A DNA stretch of 44,296 nucleotides. Origin: Bacillota bacterium. Lineage in GTDB: Bacteria; Bacillota; Clostridia; Lachnospirales; Lachnospiraceae. The notes beneath the pieces are model-generated. The model saw only the letters and a program-made list of their open reading frames with translations. It was not told the DNA's origin and did no database searches. Where the stretch lies: NCBI GenBank assembly GCA_023413555.1, contig JAEZPG010000082.1:1-44296 (forward strand). Direction: 5' to 3'. A program made the translations under genes and the position numbers. This document shows positions 25,004 through 33,638 of this stretch, piece after piece. The number at the start of each line of letters is the position of its first letter. The first letter of the stretch is position 1.

Positions 25004-25065
25004 ATTACATTCTTGTTGGAAAATAATGTATATTGCAAAAAAAAAGAAATGTAAGTCGTAAAAAC

Positions 25066-25093
25066 TAAATTAATATTTATATAATGACGATAT
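25066..25093 (+). promoter_or_regulatory. Sigma-D (sigma-28)-like promoter for the chemoreceptor
   Basis: TAAA (25066-25069), a 16-bp spacer and GACGATAT (25086-25093) match the flagellar sigma consensus TAAA-N15-GCCGATAT with one base change and one extra spacer base. No sigma-A pair fits as well. Confidence 0.5.
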
Positions 25094-25135
25094 TAAAACA
25101 TAACAAAATATAAATAAAGTGAGGAGAGTTTCGGT

Positions 25136-26596
25136 ATGAAAACAGTACATCGCACAAATGTCATTTTTATTTGGGCTTTTTTTATTCTGGTTGAACTTTT
25201 TAAGGCTATTGTAGTCAGGAAATCAGAGGATGGTTTCAGTGCCTTGCTAATATTACTAAGTTTATCAATAGCAGCTACAATTGTTTATTTTATTCCTCTG
25301 TTAGATCGAATAAAAGGTATTATCATTGCAGTCCTCGCTGGCAGTACGCCATTATTAATTTCTATCGTTCAGAATGGGAATGATAAAGCATTTATTTTGT
25401 CATATGTATGTATAGGATTGGTTACTTTGTATTTTGATAGTGTTATTTTGGCAAGTTATACGGTAATAATCATGGTGTTAAACATTACTGCAGCAGTGGT
25501 AAATCCAATCTATATTACCGGTAATAAAATATCAACCGATATGGCTCCGCTTATGTTAGTCTCCTACGTGGGCTTAATTGTATTGTTATTCTTTACCACA
25601 CATAGAGGTCAATATACGATAAAGATGGCGAACGAACATGCTAGTAAATCAGAAAAGCAACAGCAGATTATTATGGATAATCAGAAACTTGTTCAAGAGA
25701 TATCTAGTTCTTTAAATAATTCCATTGCAAATAGTTCAGAGCAATTTTCTAATCTCACAACTGAAAGTAGAATTATTTCAGATTCAGCGGAACAGATGGC
25801 AAGTGTTGTAGATGATACTGCCAAATCTTTGAATGTACTTAATGAACGCATAAGTAATGCAAAGGAGAATATCGAAGAAAACTATCTGTTATCAAATGAA
25901 TTAAATGAGAACTATCAGAATGTGATAACAAATGTAATGGAGGGTTCCAAAGGTGGGGATCAGGCTAAAGCGTCTATGGAAAAGATTAATTCCACGATAT
26001 CAAATGCTTTTGTGTCTACGAATCAATTACTGGAGGAGACAGAAAAAATCTCGGCAATCTTAGATGAAATCAATAGTATTGCATCTCTGACAAATCTCTT
26101 ATCTCTCAATGCCAGCATTGAAGCAGCAAGAGCAGGGGAACATGGACATGGTTTTGCTGTCGTAGCCAATGAGATTCGTAGCCTATCAGAACAGAGTAAA
26201 AATGCATCCCAGAATGTTCATGTAATACTGGATACCTTAGGAAGCATCATTAAAGAAGTGGCAGAAAATGTGTCAGAAGGAGCTGCTAGTGTTAGTAGTG
26301 GTGTGGCAAGCTTATCAAACTTGCTTGACTGTATGGATTCTATTAGGGATAGTTCTGAAACTTCTCAGCAAACGATAAACAAAGAATTCAATCTTATAAA
26401 GAAGGTAAGAAATGAGTTTAATAAAATGCTAAATGAATTGGAAAGTGTAGTTGCCATGTCTGAAGAGAATAGTTCCATGATTCAATCTATCTCTAGCTCT
26501 ATAACCACTCAAGCTTCCTCTTTTGAAAATGTCAATATCAGTGTGGGAGAAATTAAAGAGATGTCACAAAGGTTAGCAAACCAGGTAACATTATAA
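25136..26596 (+). CDS. Methyl-accepting chemotaxis protein with polytopic N-terminus
   Basis: A 486-residue chemoreceptor. Residues 1-160 hold about six hydrophobic helices with no large extracellular sensor domain and no recognisable HAMP domain. Residues 175-486 are the long cytoplasmic coiled coil with the conserved hairpin tip (IASLTNLLSLNASIEAARAG, then GFAVVANEIRSLSEQS), which contacts CheA/CheW. The ligand is unknown; sensing through the membrane helices themselves (redox, pH or membrane state) is a possibility only. No other chemotaxis gene is nearby. The promoter resembles sigma D, which would tie it to motility. Confidence 0.88.
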   Translation: MKTVHRTNVIFIWAFFILVELFKAIVVRKSEDGFSALLILLSLSIAATIVYFIPLLDRIKGIIIAVLAGSTPLLISIVQNGNDKAFILSYVCIGLVTLYFDSVILASYTVIIMVLNITAAVVNPIYITGNKISTDMAPLMLVSYVGLIVLLFFTTHRGQYTIKMANEHASKSEKQQQIIMDNQKLVQEISSSLNNSIANSSEQFSNLTTESRIISDSAEQMASVVDDTAKSLNVLNERISNAKENIEENYLLSNELNENYQNVITNVMEGSKGGDQAKASMEKINSTISNAFVSTNQLLEETEKISAILDEINSIASLTNLLSLNASIEAARAGEHGHGFAVVANEIRSLSEQSKNASQNVHVILDTLGSIIKEVAENVSEGAASVSSGVASLSNLLDCMDSIRDSSETSQQTINKEFNLIKKVRNEFNKMLNELESVVAMSEENSSMIQSISSSITTQASSFENVNISVGEIKEMSQRLANQVTL

Positions 26597-26611
26597 TCTA
26601 TGAGATGATGA

Positions 26612-26639
26612 AAGGGCTGGCGCTTTTGCACTAGCCCTT
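26612..26639. terminator. Hairpin between the convergent MCP and CobD-like genes
   Basis: AAGGGCT (26612-26618) pairs with AGCCCTT (26633-26639). It has weak T-runs on both sides and can serve both convergent genes. Confidence 0.5.
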
Positions 26640-26648
26640 ACTACTCGA

Positions 26649-27752
26649 TTATTTCTTGCTCAATGTATTCAATAGTGTATCCACTAATTCATCATTTTTC
26701 TCTGGGGACATAAAACAAAAGCGAACGTAGCGATTATCTAAAAATGGGAAATTAGAACAGTCCCGAATCATAAGTCCCTTTTGTATGCTAGCATCAAAAA
26801 GTTCTTCTGAAGTTACATCATCACGTAAGATTTTAAACAATACAAAGTTAGCATGGGCAGGAAAAACCTTGATAAATGGACAGGTGCGAAGCTTGGCAAG
26901 TATTCTGTCCCTTTCCTTATTAATCAACTCTCTTGTCTTCATCATATAATTCTGATCTGTAAACATTATCTCGCCCGCAATAGCTGCAAGAGAACTGATG
27001 GTCCATGGATTTTGTCGTTTTACAATTTCTTTAATCAAATCTCCATTGCCACAGACTGCATATCCCAGGCGAAGGCCAGGGGCTGCAAAGAATTTGGACG
27101 TTCCTCTAAGAATAATTAGATTGTTATAATATTCTGTCAGTGGAATAGAGGTTATCTCAGTCATATTAGTATCAAATTCAACATAGGTTTCATCTACCAT
27201 GACATAGATACCCTTTTGCTTGCAAGTATCCAGAATTTTTCTCATTTCCTTTCTGGTAATTGCCGAGGAAGTAGGATTGTTTGGATTACATATCACAAGT
27301 AAATCAATATCCTGATTTAAGGATTTATTTAAGTCGTCAATGTCTAGTTCAAAGTTTTCTTCTTCCTTTAATCTGTAATAATGGGTACGACCGCCTCCCA
27401 AAGAAACTTCTCGTTCGTACTCAGAGTAAGTAGGACCTATCATTAAGGCTTTCTTAGGCTTTCTAATCTGGATAAACAAGGAGATCAACTCAGTAGAACC
27501 ATTTCCAACAATTATGTTATTGTAATCAATATTTACATAATTCCCGATACACTTTCTAAGAGAAGTATATTCCCTATCGGGATAAGAAGTTATAGCTTCT
27601 ATTTTACTGGAGAGTGTCTCTTTTAGTAGAAAAGAGATACCAAGGGGATTTACATTTGCACTAAAGGAGGTAATGTCATCCTGTTTGATACCATAAATCT
27701 TTTCTATTTTTTCTAAATCACTGCCGTGAAAATGATCCGAATGTTTTATCAT
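26649..27752 (-). CDS. PLP-dependent aminotransferase, CobD/HisC-like
   Basis: A 367-residue fold-type I PLP enzyme. The opening HGSDLEKIEKIYGI ... SFSANVNPLG is characteristic of threonine-phosphate decarboxylase (CobD), while the rest (NPNNPTSSAI, MVDETYVEF, GTSKFFAAPGLRLGY with Lys220) is shared with histidinol-phosphate aminotransferase (HisC). CobD makes the aminopropanol phosphate linker of cobalamin, yet no cobalamin or histidine genes lie nearby, so the substrate is open. AAGGGA precedes the ATG. It diverges from the four-gene operon at 27926. Confidence 0.75.
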   Translation of the reverse strand: MIKHSDHFHGSDLEKIEKIYGIKQDDITSFSANVNPLGISFLLKETLSSKIEAITSYPDREYTSLRKCIGNYVNIDYNNIIVGNGSTELISLFIQIRKPKKALMIGPTYSEYEREVSLGGGRTHYYRLKEEENFELDIDDLNKSLNQDIDLLVICNPNNPTSSAITRKEMRKILDTCKQKGIYVMVDETYVEFDTNMTEITSIPLTEYYNNLIILRGTSKFFAAPGLRLGYAVCGNGDLIKEIVKRQNPWTISSLAAIAGEIMFTDQNYMMKTRELINKERDRILAKLRTCPFIKVFPAHANFVLFKILRDDVTSEELFDASIQKGLMIRDCSNFPFLDNRYVRFCFMSPEKNDELVDTLLNTLSKK

Positions 27753-27840
27753 TTTAATCCCTTCCTTACAATGGTTACATTTTATGATTGATAAGTTATA
27801 TAATGGCAGATTTTTTATTAAAAATCAATAGCTTCTACTA

Positions 27841-27870
27841 TTGAATGTTGTCGATTGGAAATGCTATAAT
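27841..27870 (+). promoter_or_regulatory. Extended -10 promoter for the DUF5717-DUF5716 operon
   Basis: TTGAAT (27841-27846), an 18-bp spacer and TGCTATAAT ending at 27870 (extended -10). Transcription from it would begin near 27877, so the in-frame ATGs at 27845 and 27869 cannot be the start of the next gene. Confidence 0.7.
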
Positions 27871-27925
27871 GAAATATGAATTACTATATGTTGAACGAGT
27901 ATATATTTTTGGGGGCAGATTTTGT

Positions 27926-30900
27926 ATGAAAGAGAAAATTAGCCAGGTCGCAAAAGAAATTTATCAATGGGAAGTACCAAGAGTTTTCTTATCGAAAGAA
28001 GCACTGGAATTTAGTGTTGAATTGGGCAAGTGTTATAGTGGCTCTTTTGTCATAAGTAATAGTGCACACGCCTATATGAAGGGGATTGTTTACTCTTCTG
28101 ATGAGAACCTATGCTTGGTGAAACCGACCTTTACTGGTGAAGAAGCTACTATTCATTTCACCTACTCCTCAGAAAACATGGAAAAGGGTGTCAAAAACAG
28201 GGTGGGAGTATTAACAATTGTTACTAATTTGGGTGAGGTAACCCTGCCCTATGAAGTAATTATTGAAACTCCTTATTTCGAAAGCACTTTAGGAAGAGTA
28301 AAAGATCTGTTTCATCTTACGAATCTCGCAAAAACCGATTGGTCTCAAGCCGTACATATTTTCAAGTCTCCAGATTTTAAACGAATCATTTTAGCTGATC
28401 AGGAGAAATATCAGAATCTGTATGAGGGACTTATTAAAAGTCCTTCTACTAGTCAGGCTTTAGAGGAGTTCTTAATCGCTATTCATAAAAAGATGGCCAT
28501 TAATATATCTGTCGACAAAGTTAATGCCAGATACGAGGACGTTAATAAGAGCTTTAAAGATAAAATAGTACTAACAAAAGATCATTGGGGATATAAGGAG
28601 TATCGTGTCTGGACGGATGTGAATTATATTATTCCGGAGCATAAATATATCTGGACGGATAATTTTGTTATGGATACTTACCCTCTTGAGTATATGATAG
28701 ATGCCTCCTTATTGTGTAAGGGGCCTAATATAGGTCATATTTATATTTCCTCTGTATATCAGACCATAGAAATAACCATAGAGGCATATCGTTCCTCTGA
28801 AAGTCAGGAAACTGATTTACAACGCCGTAACCGCCATAAAAAAGCGAAATACAATGCGTTGCTAGTGAAGAAATACATGGAATTTCGTCTAAATGTGTTG
28901 TCAAAAGAGGAGTATGTAGATAGCTTAGAGGCCGTTCTGACAAACCTTACAGCTATTGATCCATCCACAGCAGTGCAACTATGGACAGCTCATTTTTATA
29001 TGGTGGCTGGGAAAAAAGAGAAGCTTCGTATGTTAATGGATGCATTTGTAGGACATGAAAGGGAACTGTTAGATGAGTCGGTCAACGTATACCTGGCTTA
29101 TTTATACCTGAATGCGTTATATACCAAAAAGCCTGAGGACATTACAAAAGCTATTGAAACCATTGAAGAGTATTATCATAAGGAAACCAAAGATTGGAAG
29201 CTTCTATGGTATTTGCTCTATTTGGATAAAAAATATGATGAGGATCATATGCTGAAGTTACATGTCCTAAGAGAACAGTTTGAGGCTGGTGTCAAGAGTC
29301 CAGTTCTTTATTTTGAAGCCTGTTTGTGCTTTCATCAGGAACCGGAGCTAATAATGAAAGCTGATGAGTTGGAGCTGTCTATTATTCATTGGGGAATTCG
29401 TCATAGCTGCTTTAAAAGTGATTTAGCTGAGCAATATGTCTTTATGTGTTCCAGAACCAAAGGTTTTAATAAAAAACTATATTATGATTTATGTTTATTG
29501 TATAAACAATATCCAACCAATGAATGCCTGCAGACAATTTGTCGCATGTTAATCAATGGAAGGATGACAGATAACCAATATTTCAAGTGGTACAAATTAG
29601 GCGTGGAAAAACAGTTAAAGATAACAGAATTATATGAGTATTACATTTACGCCATGGATGAAACTTCAGGAATGACAATCGATTATTCTGTCCTTCTTTA
29701 CTTTATCTATAACAACAACTTGACAGAAGACAAAAAGGCTTTCCTTTATGCCTATATTATTAAACATAAAGATGAGATGGTGTCTATCTTCAATACCTAT
29801 CGGAAACAGATGGAATCCTTTAGCAAGAGAATGTTAGAAAGAAAATACGTCAATAGCAATTTGGCAGTTCTTTATGAAGAAATGCTAACAGATAGCATTA
29901 TGGATGAGAACGTATGTATGAATCTTCCTTTCGTCTTGTTTCAGTATGAAATCACTTGTTCTAATCAAAAGATGTGCGGGGTAATTGTAAGCCATAATGA
30001 GTTAATTCAAGAGGAAAAGGTACCATTTGAAAATGGAAGAGCATTAATTACTCTAGTTACTGACAATGTTAATCTGTATTTGTATGATGTGAAGGAGAAT
30101 CGTTATGTGGCCTCTACTTCATATACACTGAATCCATTGTTTCATAATCCAAAGCTGATAGAAATCTGTTATCAGAAGAATAAGCAGGATGTAAAGCTAC
30201 TGCTTCATATGAATCAAACCTTAAGTAGTGTGGAAAAGAAGGAGAAGGAAGGTTTCTTTATAAAAAATCGTCTACTTGAGTCAGAGGAAATCAGTTTAGC
30301 CTATAAGAGTTATGCTTATGTGGAAATGATTGAGTACTACTACAGCATGAATAATATGGAAAAATTGGAGGAGTATCTTAGAACCTTAGATTTAGCCATT
30401 ATTAATACGAAAGAACGATGTAAGGTAATTGAATATATGATTATGCGAGATCTAATTGATGAGGCCTATGAAGCAATTCATATTTACGGATATGAGCAGA
30501 TAGCAATTAAACGCCTTAAGAAATTGGCCTCCATATTGTTAGAGCGCAATACGATTGCCTATCCTGAGCTAATGCTGGCTCTTTGTTACTTCATTTACAA
30601 TAAGAGACAAGCCACCGAACCTATTTTGCAGTATCTGGTGAATAACTATCAACAATCCACTCAAAATCTTTATGAGATGTGGAAAAGTGCAATGGATATG
30701 AAGTTAGAGACAAGGGAGATAGAAGAAAAGCTTCTTGGGCAGATGCTATTTAGCGAAAGTCTTTTATTACGTTCCTATGAAGTATTTATTTCCTATTACC
30801 GGCATCCAATCAATAGACTACTGGTGCAGGCATACCTGAATTATTGTGCCTATAAATATCTTATTGAGGATCGTGTTACTGAGTACCAGTTATTTGACAT

Positions 30901-31486
30901 AATGAGAAAAGAAATGAGAAACTTTCAAAGTCGCTCCTGTCAACTAGCTCTGTTAAAATACTATTCAACTCAAGGACAGCTAGATGAGGAAACCCTTAAG
31001 TTTGCAGATGTCAAGCTACATCAGTTTATCAAAGAAGGAGTTGTTCTGTCGTTTTTTAAAGATTATCGTGACAGACTGGAGATTCCTCACAGTATTTATG
31101 ACAAATATTATGTGCAATACATTACCAATCCTAAAAATAAGGTGACGATTTACTACTGTGTGTTAGATGAAACCAATAGTGAGAGTAACTATATCAGGCA
31201 GACTATGACGAATATGTATGAGGGTATCTTTGTGATGGATTTCATTTTATTTGTAAACGAGACACTACAGTATTACATCGTTGAGGAAAATGAGGATGGT
31301 CAGAGTATTACCGAGAGTACAAGAGTATCCCTAGATCCTGGAATTGATAAAGCTGACAATCGCTATGGCCAGATTAATTTGATGTATCAAGCGAAGGAAA
31401 TTAGAGATGAGAAGACATTAATTGAATTAATGTTACAATACATTGTGGATGAGAATGTTACAACCACATTGTTTACACCACTATAA
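27926..31486 (+). CDS. DUF5717-family large beta/helical-repeat protein
   Basis: A 1186-residue protein of unknown function that I recognise as DUF5717. It has no signal peptide and no TM helix. Residues about 20-120 are beta-rich and Ig/ASPM-Hydin-like (SGSFVISNSAHAYMKGIVY ... GVLTIVTNLGEVTLPYEVII). A second beta region lies at about 190-310. Long stretches of helical pairs follow (about 330-660 and 770-1050), resembling TPR-type solenoids, interrupted by a beta insert (about 670-760, FQYEITCSNQKMCGV). The C-terminus is again beta-rich (KVTIYYCVLD ... GIFVMDFILFVNETLQYY). It opens a four-gene operon, 14 nt before the Hsp70-like gene. Scaffold or client-binding roles are inference. Confidence 0.8.
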   Translation: MKEKISQVAKEIYQWEVPRVFLSKEALEFSVELGKCYSGSFVISNSAHAYMKGIVYSSDENLCLVKPTFTGEEATIHFTYSSENMEKGVKNRVGVLTIVTNLGEVTLPYEVIIETPYFESTLGRVKDLFHLTNLAKTDWSQAVHIFKSPDFKRIILADQEKYQNLYEGLIKSPSTSQALEEFLIAIHKKMAINISVDKVNARYEDVNKSFKDKIVLTKDHWGYKEYRVWTDVNYIIPEHKYIWTDNFVMDTYPLEYMIDASLLCKGPNIGHIYISSVYQTIEITIEAYRSSESQETDLQRRNRHKKAKYNALLVKKYMEFRLNVLSKEEYVDSLEAVLTNLTAIDPSTAVQLWTAHFYMVAGKKEKLRMLMDAFVGHERELLDESVNVYLAYLYLNALYTKKPEDITKAIETIEEYYHKETKDWKLLWYLLYLDKKYDEDHMLKLHVLREQFEAGVKSPVLYFEACLCFHQEPELIMKADELELSIIHWGIRHSCFKSDLAEQYVFMCSRTKGFNKKLYYDLCLLYKQYPTNECLQTICRMLINGRMTDNQYFKWYKLGVEKQLKITELYEYYIYAMDETSGMTIDYSVLLYFIYNNNLTEDKKAFLYAYIIKHKDEMVSIFNTYRKQMESFSKRMLERKYVNSNLAVLYEEMLTDSIMDENVCMNLPFVLFQYEITCSNQKMCGVIVSHNELIQEEKVPFENGRALITLVTDNVNLYLYDVKENRYVASTSYTLNPLFHNPKLIEICYQKNKQDVKLLLHMNQTLSSVEKKEKEGFFIKNRLLESEEISLAYKSYAYVEMIEYYYSMNNMEKLEEYLRTLDLAIINTKERCKVIEYMIMRDLIDEAYEAIHIYGYEQIAIKRLKKLASILLERNTIAYPELMLALCYFIYNKRQATEPILQYLVNNYQQSTQNLYEMWKSAMDMKLETREIEEKLLGQMLFSESLLLRSYEVFISYYRHPINRLLVQAYLNYCAYKYLIEDRVTEYQLFDIMRKEMRNFQSRSCQLALLKYYSTQGQLDEETLKFADVKLHQFIKEGVVLSFFKDYRDRLEIPHSIYDKYYVQYITNPKNKVTIYYCVLDETNSESNYIRQTMTNMYEGIFVMDFILFVNETLQYYIVEENEDGQSITESTRVSLDPGIDKADNRYGQINLMYQAKEIRDEKTLIELMLQYIVDENVTTTLFTPL

Positions 31487-31500
31487 AGGAGGCTTTTACT

Positions 31501-32763
31501 ATGTCTGATGAGAACAAGCTTATTGTCGGTATGGATCTTTGTAACGACTATACCCAGATAAGCTTATATAACAATAGTAAATACGAAGTAGAAAGCTTCT
31601 TTTTAGATACAAAAGAGCAGGAGTACAAGATTCCTACGGTTTTAGCAGTTAGAGAGGACACGAAGGAGTGGCTGTTTGGAAAGGATGCTTTGCAATGTAG
31701 CTATGAGAGAAAAGGTCATTTGTTGAAGAACTTTCTTGCCTATTCTCAGCCTAATATCGAAATATATGGTATTCCGTTTACCAGAGTACAGATTTATGAA
31801 CGTTTCCTTAGAAAGGTTCTTCTCCTTCTGAAAAGAGATTACCCTAATGATATCGTTCATCAATTGGTGATTACTCTAAAGAAAGCAGAACCAGAGCTAA
31901 TGAAAGAGTTATATATAGCGCTGGAAAGCTTAGGTTTGAAGAAAAATAGGGTTCGTATCCTAAGTCATGAGCAAAGCTATCTTTATTTTGCACTAAGTCA
32001 GAAAAAAGAGCTGTGGATGAATGATGTGGCTATGTTCGAGTATGATAAAGAGGGGCTTTTCTATTATCAAATCAGCATAGACCGAAGAAATCGGCCTATG
32101 CTTGTAGGAATGGTAAAGAAAGATTTTTCAGATACCATGACCTATACCATGATAAAAGAAAAACCAGAATCTCTATGCTATATGTTTGAGAATATTTCAA
32201 CAAACGTATTTCATAAACAGATTATTTCCACTATTTATCTTACAGGGGAAGGATTTGAGGCTAACTGGATAAAACCTCTACTACAACAGCTTTGCATAGG
32301 TCGTAGGCTTTTTATGGGGCAGAATCTGTATTGCTACGGGGCCTGTTATGCTGCAAAGGAAGAAAGTCAGGGAGACAGATTCGCTGGCTTTGCACTCTTA
32401 AGTAGTGATAGTCTTCCGTATTCAGTTACCATGCAGCTTTATACCAACGGAGAATTAAAGAATGTAACACTAGTAGAAACTGCGACCCCTTGGTATGAGG
32501 TGAATCAGAAGTTTAGTGTTATTTTAGATGGAGAGAATGAGCTTACCTTTGTTCTCAGAGATGCTCTAAATAAGACAACTCAAACTCGGATACTTGCTTT
32601 GGATGGACTGGAAAAGGAACTTCGGATGGAAAGAGGATCTAGAGTGGAGATAAGAATTGCTTCTAATTCAGATAAGGAGCTAATTGTCACCATAAAAGAC
32701 CAGGGCTTTGGCTCTATGTACCCCTCATCAAATCGTATCTGGGAAAAGATTATTTCGTGCTAA
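31501..32763 (+). CDS. DUF5716-family degenerate Hsp70/actin-fold protein
   Basis: A 420-residue protein. The start LIVGMDLCNDYTQISLYN with KIPTVLAV and LFGKDAL follows the Hsp70 nucleotide-binding domain (phosphate-1 loop, then the PS..G..A segment). IYLTGEGFEANWIKPLL and QNLYCYGACYAA align with the adenosine motif and the last helix of that fold. The phosphate-2 loop (DLGGGT in DnaK) is replaced by MFEYDKEGLFYYQIS, so ATP binding or hydrolysis may be altered or lost. Residues about 300-420 are a beta-rich tail ending VTIKDQGFGSMYPSS, the DUF5716 hallmark, in the place of the Hsp70 substrate domain. AAAGGAGG precedes the ATG. It is 10 nt from the next gene. Confidence 0.8.
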   Translation: MSDENKLIVGMDLCNDYTQISLYNNSKYEVESFFLDTKEQEYKIPTVLAVREDTKEWLFGKDALQCSYERKGHLLKNFLAYSQPNIEIYGIPFTRVQIYERFLRKVLLLLKRDYPNDIVHQLVITLKKAEPELMKELYIALESLGLKKNRVRILSHEQSYLYFALSQKKELWMNDVAMFEYDKEGLFYYQISIDRRNRPMLVGMVKKDFSDTMTYTMIKEKPESLCYMFENISTNVFHKQIISTIYLTGEGFEANWIKPLLQQLCIGRRLFMGQNLYCYGACYAAKEESQGDRFAGFALLSSDSLPYSVTMQLYTNGELKNVTLVETATPWYEVNQKFSVILDGENELTFVLRDALNKTTQTRILALDGLEKELRMERGSRVEIRIASNSDKELIVTIKDQGFGSMYPSSNRIWEKIISC

Positions 32764-32773
32764 GGAGGTTCCT

Positions 32774-33613
32774 ATGGGTAAAATAATATTATGTACAGGA
32801 AAAATGACCAGTGAACCTTATGTCTTTCTAGTATCCAACACCTCTATATTCAGCATTGAGGAAATGAGCTACTATTTGTATACCCATGTTTACGAGATTG
32901 AGGAGGATATCCTTGATGACAAACTTATCGATTGGGTGTATAAAGAGCTTCAGATGGAAGAACTGGCAGATAAGCTGACCAAATTAAAACATAACGGGAA
33001 TAACTTAAAGGATATTATTGTAACAATTTTATGCAGTAATGACTACTACACAGAGAAGGAAATCAAGGATTTGATAGTAGTCTTGAATCAGATTATGGAT
33101 TTACCATTGATTAAGCGTAGAAAGATGCGAGGAGATTATTATTTAAAATATCAGATGTATAGTCACGCTGTATCAGAATATCAGTCAGTATTAAGTGATA
33201 AGGAGGTTAATATATTATCTACAGAGGAATACGGTAATATTCTTCATAACATTGGCATTACTCATATTCATATTACCTCCTATCAGGAGGCTGCTTTATG
33301 CTTGAAAGAAGCCTATAATCTCAATCAAAACCCAATCACTCTGCATCAGTATATGCTATCATTGTTTCTAGCAGAGAACTATAAGAAATTTGAAGAGGAA
33401 CAGGTAAACTATGAACTCTCTGAGAATTATTATGAAGTCATAAAACAAGAAGTGGAAATTGCAAGACAATCAGCAAAAAAAATCGAGGAATACCAGCATC
33501 TTGAAAGTCTCGTATTTTTAAAAAGTTCGGGTAAAGTAAATGAATACTATGCATGGATTGAGAAAATCTTGGGAGAATGGAAAAAGGTATATCGCAGACA
33601 GATAGAAAATTAA
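32774..33613 (+). CDS. TPR-like hypothetical protein
   Basis: A 279-residue soluble helical protein. Residues about 105-215 contain TPR-like helix pairs (RGDYYLKYQMYSHAVSEYQS, ILHNIGITHIHITSYQEAAL, CLKEAYNLNQNPI); the N-terminal 60 residues are a separate small domain (ILCTGKMTSEPYVF, SIEEMSYYLYTHVYEIEED). The frame is open 22 codons earlier, inside DUF5716, but AAGGAGG at 32762-32768 sets this ATG. No enzyme motif is seen. The position, 10 nt after the Hsp70-like gene, suggests an adaptor. I do not know a name for the family. Confidence 0.7.
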   Translation: MGKIILCTGKMTSEPYVFLVSNTSIFSIEEMSYYLYTHVYEIEEDILDDKLIDWVYKELQMEELADKLTKLKHNGNNLKDIIVTILCSNDYYTEKEIKDLIVVLNQIMDLPLIKRRKMRGDYYLKYQMYSHAVSEYQSVLSDKEVNILSTEEYGNILHNIGITHIHITSYQEAALCLKEAYNLNQNPITLHQYMLSLFLAENYKKFEEEQVNYELSENYYEVIKQEVEIARQSAKKIEEYQHLESLVFLKSSGKVNEYYAWIEKILGEWKKVYRRQIEN

Positions 33614-33638
33614 AGCTGATAACAAAATGGAGGCACTT

